From positions 310,001 through 374,000 of the forward strand of contig NZ_QSUN01000002.1 in the NCBI RefSeq assembly GCF_003438995.1: a DNA stretch of 64,000 nucleotides. The letters are read 5' to 3'. This stretch comes from Bacteroides sp. OM05-12 (lineage in GTDB: Bacteria > Bacteroidota > Bacteroidia > Bacteroidales > Bacteroidaceae). Every line of letters begins with the position of its first letter. Position 1 is the stretch's first letter. Shown here piece by piece: positions 34,043-44,272 of the stretch. Below the pieces are notes generated by a model. It saw nothing but the letters and a program-made list of their open reading frames with translations, was not told the origin of the DNA and did no database searches. A program made the position numbers and the translations under genes.

Positions 34043-35110
34043 TTATTTAATCAGTTTAATTACTTCCGTCGTGTTGTCCGCATATAAAACTCTTGCATAG
34101 ACCACTTCACTGGTTTTTCCCATAGGGATTTCCACTTGTGTATCGTTACACTTTGAGGAGAAAATAAGGGCTCCGATAGTGCTAAATATTTCTATCTTGC
34201 TGATGTTTTTCTCTCCGTTTAGTATCCAAGAGTTTCCGCTTCGAGTGATAGATAAGTTTGGGTTTGATACGGATTCTATACCTTGTGGTTGGTCTCCTTC
34301 CCGTATTCTAAAGATTTTCCATTGCGGATCTGCATTTCTATAAATTTCAATGCAGCCTTCTGGTACTGATAAGGGGTATTCACAATATTGTTCGTCTGAC
34401 ATGACAAATGCATTTTCACCAAGAACGGGAGGCTCTTTTGCTTTCATGATAATGGTTGGATCAGAATAGTCCATAAAACTAACAGGAATCAACCAATCTA
34501 AATTATAAAAAGCTTTTTCTTTAATGACTTTTAAAGTTTTAGGGAATCTATAATCACGTACTCCTACATTAACGAATGCGTAAGTTTCTATTATTTCCAA
34601 ACCTTCTTCAAAATATAATTTATAGTTTTCGAAAGCTTCATATAAAATCTTTCCGTCAGAAGAAAAGATACCATTTTCTGTTTTTTTACAGTAGATGTTA
34701 TCATTACTAAGTATAAATGAAATACCTCCAATATATGCAGCTCTTTTAGGATAAGGTCCTGTTAAATATATTCTGGCATTCGTATTTAATGCATTTTCAT
34801 CGATATATTTTATATGTATAGGTAACACAATAGTTTCCAATTCTTTACCGAATAAGGCATTAACAGGTATTGTATCTACTTCTATCTGTTTCATATTAAT
34901 GCTTTTCAGTTTTACAAGTTGGTCTCTGATAAAGTAGAAATCCTCTTTGTTCATACCTCCCGTTAAGGTTAAATCTTCTACGTTTTGAATTTGCTCCTGT
35001 GTCATAACATTCTTCAATTCTCCGGGAGTTGTTTCAATAGTTAGGTCCATTCGTGCCTGCATGGTTATGCAGGCAAACATTGTTGATATGAGAGTAATAG
35101 TCTTTTTCAT
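34043..35110 (-). CDS. Secreted LRR (BspA-like) protein with C-terminal tail, array copy A
   Basis: 355 residues. The signal peptide is MKKTITLISTMFACITMQA. The body has BspA-like leucine-rich repeats (LRR_5): VEDLTLTGGMNKEDFYFI, LKSINMKQIEVDTIPVNALF, LEIIETYAFVNVGVRDYRFPKTLKVIKEKAF. The final 75 residues are a Por-like tail (ISKIEIFSTIGALIF, end TEVIKLIK). It is the last of four tandem paralogues read on the minus strand. The middle resembles copy D (ENALNTNARIYLTGPYPKRA, EQYCEYPLSVPEGC). The signal peptide reads QARMDL where the others have QAQTTL. It has no recognised enzymatic motif. BspA-like proteins often act in adhesion or binding, but the ligand is unknown. Confidence 0.75.
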   Translation of the reverse strand: MKKTITLISTMFACITMQARMDLTIETTPGELKNVMTQEQIQNVEDLTLTGGMNKEDFYFIRDQLVKLKSINMKQIEVDTIPVNALFGKELETIVLPIHIKYIDENALNTNARIYLTGPYPKRAAYIGGISFILSNDNIYCKKTENGIFSSDGKILYEAFENYKLYFEEGLEIIETYAFVNVGVRDYRFPKTLKVIKEKAFYNLDWLIPVSFMDYSDPTIIMKAKEPPVLGENAFVMSDEQYCEYPLSVPEGCIEIYRNADPQWKIFRIREGDQPQGIESVSNPNLSITRSGNSWILNGEKNISKIEIFSTIGALIFSSKCNDTQVEIPMGKTSEVVYARVLYADNTTEVIKLIK

Positions 35111-35126
35111 ACGAATTGAGTATTAG

Positions 35127-36209
35127 TTATTTAATCAGTTTAATCACTTCTGTTGTGTTGTCCGCATATAAAACTCTTGCATAGACCACTTCACTGGTTT
35201 TTCCCATAGGGATTTCCACTTGTGTATCGTTACACTTTGTAGAGAAAATGATGGCTCCGATGGTGTTAAATACTTCTATCTTGCTGATGTTTTTCTCTCC
35301 GTTTAGTATCCAAGAGTTTCCGCTTCGAATGATAGATAAGTTTGGGCTTGATACGGAATCTATACCTTGTGGTTGGTCTCCTTCCCGTATTCTAAAGATT
35401 TTCCATTGAGGATCTGCATTTCTATAAGATTCTACGCATCCTTCTGGTACTGATAGGGGATATTCGGAAGGATGTTCGTTCATGACGAATGCGTTTTTTC
35501 CAAGAATGGGTGGCACTTTGGCTTTCATGATTATAGTTGGATCCGGATAAGAATAAAAACCACCAATAATCTGATCCCAAAATATATTGTAAAAAGCGTG
35601 TTCTTTGATTAGCTTTAAAGATTCTGGAAATCTATAATCATAAAGATATGAGTCAACAAATGCGTATGTTTCTATTGTTTCCAAACCTTCTTCAAAATAT
35701 AATTCATGATTCTGGAAAGCTTCATATAACGTTTTTCCATCAGAAGAAAAGATTCCATTTTCTGTTTCTTTACAGTAGATATTGTCATCACTTAATATGA
35801 ATGAAATATCTCCAATATATGCAGCTCTTTTGGGATATGGTCCTGTTAAATAAATATCTGTGTATACTCTTCTTTCAGAAACGTAAAATGCATCTTCATC
35901 AATATGTTTTATATGTATAGGCAATACAATAGTCCTTAATTCTTTATCAAAGAAGGCTTTAACAGGTATTGTATCTACCTCTATCTGTTTCATATCAATG
36001 CTTTTTAGTTTTACAAGTTGGTCTCTGATAAAGTAGAAATCCTCTTTGTTCATACCACCTGTTAAGGTCAAATCTTCCACACTTTGAATTTGCTCCTGTG
36101 TCATAATATTCTTCAATTCTCCGGGAGTTGTTTCAATGGTTAGTGTTGTTTGTGCCTGCATGGTTATGCAGGCTAACATTGTTGATATGAGAGTAATAGT
36201 CTTTTTCAT
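35127..36209 (-). CDS. Secreted LRR (BspA-like) protein, array copy B
   Basis: 360 residues with the same signal peptide, LRR_5 body and Por-like tail as its neighbours, separated by a 16-bp spacer that is repeated along the array. It differs mainly in the centre: a short insertion (DAFYVSERRVYTDIYLTG) and the loop IIGGFYSYPDPT. The segment HELYFEEGLETIETYAFVDSYLYDYRFPESLKLIKEHAFYN is shared with copy C and not with A or D, so the array looks like a mosaic produced by recombination between copies. Confidence 0.75.
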   Translation of the reverse strand: MKKTITLISTMLACITMQAQTTLTIETTPGELKNIMTQEQIQSVEDLTLTGGMNKEDFYFIRDQLVKLKSIDMKQIEVDTIPVKAFFDKELRTIVLPIHIKHIDEDAFYVSERRVYTDIYLTGPYPKRAAYIGDISFILSDDNIYCKETENGIFSSDGKTLYEAFQNHELYFEEGLETIETYAFVDSYLYDYRFPESLKLIKEHAFYNIFWDQIIGGFYSYPDPTIIMKAKVPPILGKNAFVMNEHPSEYPLSVPEGCVESYRNADPQWKIFRIREGDQPQGIDSVSSPNLSIIRSGNSWILNGEKNISKIEVFNTIGAIIFSTKCNDTQVEIPMGKTSEVVYARVLYADNTTEVIKLIK

Positions 36210-36225
36210 ACGAATTGAGTATTAG

Positions 36226-37296
36226 TTATTTAATCAGTTTAATCACTTCTGTTGTGTTGTCCGCATATAAAATTCTTGCATAGACTACTTCACCAGTTTT
36301 TTCCATAGGGATTTCCACTTGTGTATCGTTACACTTTGTAGAGAAAATGATGACTCCGATGGTGTTAAATACTTCTATCTTGCTGATGTTTTTCTCTCCG
36401 TTTAGTATCCAAGAGTTTCCGCTTCGAGTGATAGATAAGTTTGGGCTTGATACGGAATCTATACCTTGTGGTTGGTCTCCTTCCCGTATTCTAAAGATTT
36501 TCCATTGCGGATCAGCATTTCTATAAGATTCCACGCATCCTTTCGGTACTGATAGGGGATATTCGGAATAAGAATCGGACATGACGAATGCGTTTTCTCC
36601 AAGAATGGGTGGCACTTTTGCTTTCATGATTATAGTTGGATCGGGATAAGGATAAAAGCCACCTATAGGAAAATCCCAAAATGTATTGTAAAAAGCGTGT
36701 TCTTTAATTAGCTTTAAAGATTCTGGAAATCTATAATCATAAAGATATGAGTCAACAAATGCGTATGTTTCTATTGTTTCCAAACCTTCTTCAAAATATA
36801 ATTCATGATTCTGGAAAGCTTCGTATAACGTTTTTCCATCAGAAGAAAAGATTCCATTTTCTGTTTCTTTACAATAAGTGTTATCATCACTAAGTATAAA
36901 TGCAGTTCTTCCAATATATGCAGCTCTTTTGGGATAAAGTCCTGTTAAGTATATTTTTCCACTAGTATTCTCAAATGCATCCTCATCAATATATTTTATA
37001 TGTATAGGCAATACAATACTCCTTAATTCTTTGTCAAAAAATGCTTTAACAGGTATTGTATCTACCTCTATCTGTTTCATATCAATACTTTTCAGTTTTA
37101 CAAGTTGATCTCTGATAAAGTAGAAATCCTCTTTGTTCATACCTCCCGTTAAGGTCAAATCTTCCACACTTTGAATTTGCTCCTGTGTCATAACATTCTT
37201 CAATTCTCCGGGAGTTGTTTCAATGGTTAGTGTTGTTTGCGCCTGCATAACCATGCAGGCAAACATTGTTGATATGAGAGTAATAGTCTTTTTCAT
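36226..37296 (-). CDS. Secreted LRR (BspA-like) protein, array copy C
   Basis: 356 residues. The N-terminal 90 and C-terminal 75 residues are almost identical to the other copies. The central part is closest to copy B (PIGGFYPYPDPT, same HELYFEEGLETIETYAF segment) but has its own DAFENTSGKIYLTGLYPKRAAYIGR region. Signal peptide, LRR_5 segments and Por-like tail are as in the array. No independent promoter is visible in the short spacers, so the copies are probably co-transcribed. Confidence 0.75.
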   Translation of the reverse strand: MKKTITLISTMFACMVMQAQTTLTIETTPGELKNVMTQEQIQSVEDLTLTGGMNKEDFYFIRDQLVKLKSIDMKQIEVDTIPVKAFFDKELRSIVLPIHIKYIDEDAFENTSGKIYLTGLYPKRAAYIGRTAFILSDDNTYCKETENGIFSSDGKTLYEAFQNHELYFEEGLETIETYAFVDSYLYDYRFPESLKLIKEHAFYNTFWDFPIGGFYPYPDPTIIMKAKVPPILGENAFVMSDSYSEYPLSVPKGCVESYRNADPQWKIFRIREGDQPQGIDSVSSPNLSITRSGNSWILNGEKNISKIEVFNTIGVIIFSTKCNDTQVEIPMEKTGEVVYARILYADNTTEVIKLIK

Positions 37297-37312
37297 ACGA
37301 ATGGAGTATTAG

Positions 37313-38386
37313 TTATTTAATCAGTTTAATCACTTCTGTTGTGTTGTCCGCATATAAAATTCTTGCATAGACTACTTCACAGGTTTTTCCCATAGGGATT
37401 TCCACTTGTGTATCGTTACACTTTGTAGAGAAAATGATAGCTCCGATAGTGCTAAATACTTCTATCTTACTGATGTTTTTCTCTCCGTTTAGTATCCAAG
37501 AGTTTCCGCTTCGAATGATAGATAAGTTTGGGTTTGATACGGATTCTATACCTTGTGGTTGGTCTCCTTCCCGTATTCTAAAGATTTTCCATTGCGGATC
37601 TGCATTTCTATAAATTTCAATGCAGCCTTCTGGTACTGATAAGGGGTATTCACAATATTGTTCGTTTGACATGACAAATGCATTTTCACCAAGAACGGGA
37701 GGCACTTTTGCTTTCATGATTATAGTTGGATCTGAATGTTCTCCAGGACCGGAAACTAGATGCCCCCACATTAGGTTATAGAAAGCTTTATTTTTAATAT
37801 ATTTTAAAGATTCTGGGAATCTATAATCATAAAGGTATGCGTCAACAAATGCGTAAGTTTCTATTGTTTCCAAACCTTCTTCAAAATCTAATTTATTTTC
37901 TCCGCGAGTAGTTTCATATAAAATCTTTCCGTCAGAAGAAAATATACCATTTTCTGTTTCTTTACAGTAGGTGTTATCGTTACTTATAATGAATGAAATC
38001 CCCCCAATATATGCAGCTCTTTTAGGATAAGGTCCTGTTAAATATATTCTAGCATTAGTATTTAATGCATTTTCATCGATATATTTTATATGTATAGGTA
38101 ATATAATACTTTTCAATTTCTTATCAAAGAAGGCTTTAACAGGTATTGTATCTACTTCTATCTGTTTCATATTAATGCTTTTCAGTTTTACAAGTTGGTC
38201 TCTGATAAAGTAGAAATCCTCTTTGTTCATACCTCCCGTTAAGGTCAAATCTTCTACACTTTGAATTTGCTCCTGTGTCATAACATTCTTCAATTCTCCG
38301 GGAGTTGTTTCAATGGTTAGTGTTGTTTGTGCCTGCATGGTTATGCAGGCTAACATTGTTGATATAAATAGAATACTCTTTTTCAT
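37313..38386 (-). CDS. Secreted LRR (BspA-like) protein, array copy D
   Basis: 357 residues, the first array member in transcription order. The signal peptide differs slightly (MKKSILFISTMLACITMQA). The body has the same LRR_5 segments, with a private piece ILYETTRGENKLDFEEGLETIE and the loop LVSGPGEHSDPT. It shares ENALNTNARIYLTGPYPKRA and EQYCEYPLSVPEGCIEIYRNADP with copy A at the other end of the array. The tail matches the others. It starts 13 bp after the stop of the C25 peptidase gene, consistent with one minus-strand operon. Confidence 0.75.
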   Translation of the reverse strand: MKKSILFISTMLACITMQAQTTLTIETTPGELKNVMTQEQIQSVEDLTLTGGMNKEDFYFIRDQLVKLKSINMKQIEVDTIPVKAFFDKKLKSIILPIHIKYIDENALNTNARIYLTGPYPKRAAYIGGISFIISNDNTYCKETENGIFSSDGKILYETTRGENKLDFEEGLETIETYAFVDAYLYDYRFPESLKYIKNKAFYNLMWGHLVSGPGEHSDPTIIMKAKVPPVLGENAFVMSNEQYCEYPLSVPEGCIEIYRNADPQWKIFRIREGDQPQGIESVSNPNLSIIRSGNSWILNGEKNISKIEVFSTIGAIIFSTKCNDTQVEIPMGKTCEVVYARILYADNTTEVIKLIK

Positions 38387-38399
38387 AAGGCTTATGTAT

Positions 38400-41300
38400 T
38401 TAGTTTGTTGATTTATTGATTACACTGTATTGATTATCTAATATAGCTTTCTTGTCTATAATGAAGTTTCCGGAGCTTCTTAGGTTAATGGTCGCATTAT
38501 TCTTTAAAATAATTTTTCCACCATCCTGTGCCCAGATATAAGCGTTATTGATTGTACTGCCGTCTACGACTAATATACCTCCGGAGCGAACAATAATTTT
38601 GGATGTTTTGTTCAATGACATTGTTTTTCCTACTGGGATTGTGAATGTACCGGATTGTACAATGATATTTCCGCAAGGAGTTACCCCATCCCAAACCGTA
38701 TTAGAGTGGATTAACTTCGGTTGGCAGAATGTCCCGTATTCTCCTGTGTTATGATTGTCATGTCGTTCACTTCCCCATTCAATGGCATTCGGATTTCCGT
38801 TTGTCTTCCATGCGTAGACATAGGAATTGTTATTATCTATCGCTATTATTTCATTCTTTCCGTCTTTGTCAATATCTGAAACGCAAACATTTCCAGCAAT
38901 TGTTGTATTCATATATAGAGGAAATCCCAAAACTTCAGAGCCATCACCATGCAATGCACATATCTTATCGTCTAGACCAAAGACAATATCTGCAATAGCG
39001 TCACCGTCTACGTCAGCCAAAATAGGAACATTTATATTTGCTATATATGCGTCATCCGGAAAAAGATATTTTACATCTTTCGTAAAGATTGTCTTTCCAT
39101 TATTACTCCATGCTTTAATCATATCCGTCCCTAATGCTACTATTTCAAGTTTTCCGTCTCCATTTATATCTCCGACGGATACCATATGATCAAGTCCGCT
39201 GTTATTAGAACCGCTATAAGCAATGCTTTGTGAACCGTCCCATCCGGAAACAAGTTTTCCGTCTAGATTGACAACATAAATATGACTTTGATAACTTCGT
39301 TTCTGAGCCACAATTATTTCTTTTCGTCCATCATTATCTATATCGCAGACGACAGGTGAAGATGATAAATCTATTTCTTCTCCCCAAAATGGATCAGTTT
39401 TTCCAAATAGAGTTCCATTATGATGATAAATAGATATTCCTTGATTGTTGTTACAGAAAATGATTTCTTTATCTCCGTCATTATCAAGATCCGCAACAGC
39501 CGGCATGGAATAAGTACTTCCTTCTCCAAAACTGTATTTTAAACGTCCGTCGTTATCAAAAATCTTCACTTTTGAGGTTCCATTTCCTTTTTGCACTATT
39601 TCCAGACTTCCATCCGTACTGTTGTCTACATTAGCTAATATGGAACCTCGAAAACAAGACATTCCTGTATTATTTTCCCAATATTTATCCAACATATAAT
39701 CTCCGTCCGTGTCTTTCATTGAGAGGCAACTTAATATTTGATTTTGGGAGATAGTATCATTCCAAGTGGGGAGAATTAATGTTTGTTCTCCATTTCCCTT
39801 TATGTCACCAATAGCCGGAGTTCCTCTAACTATAGTTGGAAAAGTCCATATTCCGTGAATTGATACAGGATTTGGATTCAATAGCTCTTCACCTTCATGA
39901 GTTAATCCGATGAGAAGACTTTTCTTATTGGATGCAATTTTTGTAGTAAGAAATATTTCCTGGTATCCATCATAGTTGATATCTGCTACATTAACAGAAC
40001 TGTAAGAGTCACATTGAGACTCCATGATACGAGGAAACGATTCAATCAGTGGAAAAGAAACCATACCTTTTACCGCTTCAGACAGTGGTCCCTGATTCCC
40101 TGATTTCGATATGCCGGCTATTTTATAATAATAGGTTGCAAACGGTGTTACATCCATATCCTGAAAGTAAGAAGATGTAAGCGGATAGGTATTTAACTTT
40201 ACATAGTTTTCGTACTTTCCGTTGGTGCTTCTGTAAACATTATAACCTGTTGATAATGTATCTATGGGCCAATTCAATTCAATGGTGGTATAGGAAGAGG
40301 TTGTCGCTATATTATTGACTGCTATTTGTTTACCTTTTTCTAACGGCTTGAATCGATTGAAAGTCCATGTCTTGCCGTATTCATTGCTTACAGTTAATGT
40401 GAAATAAACATTGGCATCCATTTGATAGGCAGGATTTATCCGGAATAGAAAGCCTTGTGTATTTCCTTTTACTTCATTCCTATCGATAACCGGATATGAA
40501 GAGGGTTGTGACTGAATCGTTTGAATGGACGAGTGATCGGAAGATAGTTGGGCTATAAGTCCGGTGGCGGAACCTTTGCCTACATTCATCAAATCTATAA
40601 ATAAGTATCGGTCGTTTCCGTTATTTAGTATACTCTGATCTCGCAGTTCCAGTTCCGGAGCCTCGACATCAATCTTAAATGTATTGGTGTTGATGGGTTC
40701 CGTGCCGTCTGTTATTTTAAGAGTAAATTCTATTGCATCGAAGTCACTTTTCCGAATTTCAGGTGTATTCTTATCGATATGGAATCTGAATTTACTTTTT
40801 GAACGTACCGTTTCTGTCGTGGATATTTTTCCGAATTCCGCTGCACTATTAAGCAAGGTGATATAAGGAGAACTACAGCTTAGTGTACCTTTGGCATTGT
40901 TGAGCACAGTGCTGCCTCCGTTTTTCATGTCGATGGTTAGTTCTATGGTTTCTCCTGCATCTAGATGTCCGTCGCCGTCACCGATGCTGTTTCCGTCTCT
41001 ATCATCATCAAAAATCAGATTTTGAATATAAACCGCCGGATTTTCATTTGCTTTGACCGGAATAGTGGTTTCAAAAGGTCTGAAATTGTGTGCTGTGACT
41101 GTTACATTCAATGTTCCTGAGGTATTTGGGGCAAATGTGAACTTCTGGGGTGTTGCATTATTCACCATCCGGGTGGCATAGGCCTCTTCATCTTTCATCA
41201 GGCAGATAGTGGCTTGCTGTCCCGTAGGGAGATTTTTTACCGTAACAGTTATTTCATTTTCTCCGCTGTTGATAGAACTTGGAGTGACTGTTACCTGTAG

Positions 41301-43166
41301 GTTTTTAGGGGTAGATGTCCACATAAGTGTTGTGGGGTCACCTAGAAGGTGGAATCGCCAATAAGGTGTATATTTTTTAGATGTCTTAGAATGTATGTAA
41401 CCTAAACTATATTGTTCTTTTGAAGAGACATCTTTTTTTAAAGCAATATCCAGAAATTCTTTCAGTTGAAAATGTTCCTCGGCCCATCCAACATCCGTAT
41501 TTCCTAAAAAAGCTACAGCACCACCATGAGTTTTCTTGAATAAATGTTCTGCAATACAGTCTTTATCTACTCTTCCCGGATGGCATCCACTTGATAAAAT
41601 AACTTTAGGATAGAAAGTATCAGGTAAATCATCAATATCTTTGTTGAAAATATACATACCTTTTGTTTTTGCTGAAGCTCCTAAATGGCTTTGCCAGGAA
41701 TGGTCTAGATGATATACGAAATGGAATTGTCCGTAGTTACGTCCATTTTGCAAAGCAGATAAAAAATTATTTTTATTCAGTTCTTCTCCTTTGGTGGCGT
41801 CAGAATAATCATAGGTTTGTTTATAAATATGATCATTTGTACTCGTACATTTAAAATGGTCGAACATATACCAATAATTATTACCTCTATTTAAGCAATG
41901 ATTGAAAATTTCATTTATATACGTTCCTGATGTATCCTTTGGACCATTTAGAAAAGATGCAACTATTAATGAGTTTTCAAAATAAGAATAATCTACATTT
42001 TTATCATTTGCTTTCTCATAAGTTAAAAGCTTATTAATAAATGTACAGGTTTCTTTAATTGTTTTCAATGGTAATCTGCCTATATAAGAAGATGATTGGA
42101 AAACTGTGTCTGAGTTAGAAGATAGATTATAAGTAGAAGGATTCCAACTAACGCTGTCTGCCACATAATAAATATCAGCCGTATAATTAGAATGTTCTTT
42201 GTAGCCATACGCCAATCTTGCCGGAACAACATCCGTATCACCTCCTAACAGGACGAACATACTGTTTCCATTCCATCTCTTTTTAACATCCAACAGGTAA
42301 TTCCTGATCTTTTCCGGTAAATCCGATCCTCTGTAGTCTACCTCTATTTCTTCAAGTGTTTTTATGAGGGTTGGTATACCTGTTTTTGTTTTCCAGTCTG
42401 CCAGCTTTTTATAAGTATCTTTCAGGCTGTCCCGGGTAATAATGATATAGTCGGGTATGATCTCTTCCATGATATTGATTCCTCTTGTGTTGGCTGCACT
42501 TTGCCCTTTGTTCAGAGATACTTTCTGAGGAATTACGTTAGAATTATCGGCATATCGGTCTACATCTTCCGGATTTTCCACCATCGCTTTTACATAACCT
42601 TTTGCCAATAGGGCACGATTATAAGAGATGTTGGGGGAAGTGGTTGCGGTAAAGCTCGTCCGGTAATTCAGAGTGACGGATAGGTCGCGGATATATAACT
42701 CTCTATTGCCGGGAATATAGATGATCGGATAATAAGCGATGGTTACTACATGATAACCCTGGATGATTCCGTCGGAAGCAATTATTGCCGTGTCTTTCGG
42801 ATAAGCGGATAAAGAGTTATAAACAGATGCGTCAGGTTCAACGAAAGGAATCGGTTCCGTTTCGTTCACGGTCTGTGGAGGCTGGGCGGGGTAGATATAG
42901 TAAGAGCCGGACAGCTTTCTTTCATTTGTCACCTGAATTTGTAATTCGGAGACACTCACATTATTGGGGATTACAAACGACTTCGTGACAAAGGGCAGTT
43001 CCGGTTTTCCGATTTCGTTCAGAAATTGATCTCCGAACATTACTTTATCATAATTACCCCACTGATTGAAAGATATTTCTTCTCCGTTTATGTTGAACTC
43101 AGCGGTTAGTTGAGCCATCAAAACGGTAGGAAGTAAAATACCTATTAGTAATATATATTTTTTCAT
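38400..43166 (-). CDS. Gingipain-like C25 cysteine peptidase with FG-GAP repeats
   Basis: A 1588-residue secreted protein (signal peptide ends near LMAQ). Residues of about 20-240 look like a gingipain-type propeptide region. The C25 catalytic domain runs from about DYIIITRDSLKDTYKKLADW at 245 to about 620. It has a catalytic His in YHLDHSW (His489 or His486) and Cys528 in SSGCHPGR. Ig- and fibronectin-like domains follow to about 1050. At least seven FG-GAP/VCBS units (VADINYDGYQEIFL, AVADLDNDGDKEIIF, VVCDIDNDGRKEIIV, SVGDINGDGKLEIVA and others) probably form a propeller with calcium sites. The C-terminus is a short beta-helix-like stretch of IIVRSGG-type repeats, not a clear type A tail. 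A surface or secreted protease is likely. The target and the S1 specificity are not evident. Confidence 0.82.
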   Translation of the reverse strand: MKKYILLIGILLPTVLMAQLTAEFNINGEEISFNQWGNYDKVMFGDQFLNEIGKPELPFVTKSFVIPNNVSVSELQIQVTNERKLSGSYYIYPAQPPQTVNETEPIPFVEPDASVYNSLSAYPKDTAIIASDGIIQGYHVVTIAYYPIIYIPGNRELYIRDLSVTLNYRTSFTATTSPNISYNRALLAKGYVKAMVENPEDVDRYADNSNVIPQKVSLNKGQSAANTRGINIMEEIIPDYIIITRDSLKDTYKKLADWKTKTGIPTLIKTLEEIEVDYRGSDLPEKIRNYLLDVKKRWNGNSMFVLLGGDTDVVPARLAYGYKEHSNYTADIYYVADSVSWNPSTYNLSSNSDTVFQSSSYIGRLPLKTIKETCTFINKLLTYEKANDKNVDYSYFENSLIVASFLNGPKDTSGTYINEIFNHCLNRGNNYWYMFDHFKCTSTNDHIYKQTYDYSDATKGEELNKNNFLSALQNGRNYGQFHFVYHLDHSWQSHLGASAKTKGMYIFNKDIDDLPDTFYPKVILSSGCHPGRVDKDCIAEHLFKKTHGGAVAFLGNTDVGWAEEHFQLKEFLDIALKKDVSSKEQYSLGYIHSKTSKKYTPYWRFHLLGDPTTLMWTSTPKNLQVTVTPSSINSGENEITVTVKNLPTGQQATICLMKDEEAYATRMVNNATPQKFTFAPNTSGTLNVTVTAHNFRPFETTIPVKANENPAVYIQNLIFDDDRDGNSIGDGDGHLDAGETIELTIDMKNGGSTVLNNAKGTLSCSSPYITLLNSAAEFGKISTTETVRSKSKFRFHIDKNTPEIRKSDFDAIEFTLKITDGTEPINTNTFKIDVEAPELELRDQSILNNGNDRYLFIDLMNVGKGSATGLIAQLSSDHSSIQTIQSQPSSYPVIDRNEVKGNTQGFLFRINPAYQMDANVYFTLTVSNEYGKTWTFNRFKPLEKGKQIAVNNIATTSSYTTIELNWPIDTLSTGYNVYRSTNGKYENYVKLNTYPLTSSYFQDMDVTPFATYYYKIAGISKSGNQGPLSEAVKGMVSFPLIESFPRIMESQCDSYSSVNVADINYDGYQEIFLTTKIASNKKSLLIGLTHEGEELLNPNPVSIHGIWTFPTIVRGTPAIGDIKGNGEQTLILPTWNDTISQNQILSCLSMKDTDGDYMLDKYWENNTGMSCFRGSILANVDNSTDGSLEIVQKGNGTSKVKIFDNDGRLKYSFGEGSTYSMPAVADLDNDGDKEIIFCNNNQGISIYHHNGTLFGKTDPFWGEEIDLSSSPVVCDIDNDGRKEIIVAQKRSYQSHIYVVNLDGKLVSGWDGSQSIAYSGSNNSGLDHMVSVGDINGDGKLEIVALGTDMIKAWSNNGKTIFTKDVKYLFPDDAYIANINVPILADVDGDAIADIVFGLDDKICALHGDGSEVLGFPLYMNTTIAGNVCVSDIDKDGKNEIIAIDNNNSYVYAWKTNGNPNAIEWGSERHDNHNTGEYGTFCQPKLIHSNTVWDGVTPCGNIIVQSGTFTIPVGKTMSLNKTSKIIVRSGGILVVDGSTINNAYIWAQDGGKIILKNNATINLRSSGNFIIDKKAILDNQYSVINKSTN

Positions 43167-43187
43167 AAACGATAGATTAATATTGAT

Positions 43188-44243
43188 TTAATTGTGACCG
43201 GTCAGCGTCATTCTCTTAGAATCTATCACCTGATTGTCAATAATCAGGGCATAGATATACATACCTGAAATCAGTTCCGATGCCGAGATTTTTACTTCTC
43301 CACTGATCGTATTGACATCCAAAGCATAGCTTTTCAGTTGCCTGCCGTTCAGATCATAAATACAAATCGCTGCTGTACCGGCATTTGCCGACAGGCGGTA
43401 GGAGATAGTGGTCTCTTCGTTGAACGGATTGGGGGTGTTGGGGTAGAGCATGGCGTCTTTCATGTTTTGTGAAGAATCCGAATTGCCGGTATTCGCCTTT
43501 TTAGGAGATGCCATATTTGAATCCGAAAGAAGTGTTTCCAAAGATTCGATACGGGTCTGTTGTTCTTTTATTGCTTCTACCAATATGGGTATCAATTCGG
43601 TATATGCAATTGCTTTATCACCGGTAGGGAGTGTATAAACAACATTCGGAAATACCTCCTCTAATTCCTGAGCCAGAAAGCCAACTTTTTCCCGTTTGTT
43701 TTCTTCACTCATTTGCAGTTCTATCTCTTGCAACGGTTCACTAATCGAATCTAAAGAGATAGCAGATGCAGCTCTCGCATTTTTTGTAACTTCGGGTTGA
43801 TAACTTACTGCGTTAAGTTGTCTTAGCCTGTCTACTACACTACTGTTTAATGAAAGCAAACTTCTGCTTTTATTAACAGAAGCAGCAGTTGCCGAAGGTG
43901 TGAGATATTGTCCTCTTGTGAAGATCTTGCCATCTCCTAATACTTGAAAAACAATATCGGTTGTCATTCCACCGGTATTCCAAAAATCACGGTTTCTCAC
44001 AACAAAAGCACCGATTCCGATCTTCTTCATTGTTACACGGACTACATCTCCCCATGCTGTCTGGATTTCAGGCCGGATATCAATCCCGACTTTACTGGCG
44101 CTTCCTATATTAAGAAAGCCTCCGGAAAAAGGAGTTAACTCTCCCATAAAGATAGAACCGTTCTCTGATACTTTAAGTTGTCCGAAAACTGTTTGTGAAA
44201 AAACGAATGTAATAACTACACACAGAAATGTTTTTAATTTCAT
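43188..44243 (-). CDS. S74-type chaperone-domain protein with T9SS type A tail (copy 1)
   Basis: 351 residues: signal peptide (ends VFGQ), a beta-rich N-terminal region to about 120, and an S74-type intramolecular chaperone domain (RLRQLNAVSYQPE, KVGFLAQELEEVFPNVV, YTELIPILVEAIKEQQTRIESLETLL). A type A sorting domain with LYPNTPNPFNEETTISYRL closes it. S74 domains occur on phage tail fibres and on bacterial surface proteins, where they help trimerise the upstream fibre; the coiled coil at the end of the domain fits this. With a sorting tail and no phage genes nearby, a cell-surface fibre protein is the better reading. It shares 232 identical bases of tail-coding DNA with the gene at 44463. 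Confidence 0.78.
   Translation of the reverse strand: MKLKTFLCVVITFVFSQTVFGQLKVSENGSIFMGELTPFSGGFLNIGSASKVGIDIRPEIQTAWGDVVRVTMKKIGIGAFVVRNRDFWNTGGMTTDIVFQVLGDGKIFTRGQYLTPSATAASVNKSRSLLSLNSSVVDRLRQLNAVSYQPEVTKNARAASAISLDSISEPLQEIELQMSEENKREKVGFLAQELEEVFPNVVYTLPTGDKAIAYTELIPILVEAIKEQQTRIESLETLLSDSNMASPKKANTGNSDSSQNMKDAMLYPNTPNPFNEETTISYRLSANAGTAAICIYDLNGRQLKSYALDVNTISGEVKISASELISGMYIYALIIDNQVIDSKRMTLTGHN
43202..43433 (-). repeat. Direct repeat coding for a sorting tail, copy 1
   Basis: 232 bp that I read as identical to 44471-44702, inside two neighbouring genes whose other parts are much more diverged. It encodes the type A tail. Confidence 0.85.
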
Positions 44244-44272
44244 AATAATATTTTTTTGAGGTTAACATGAAG

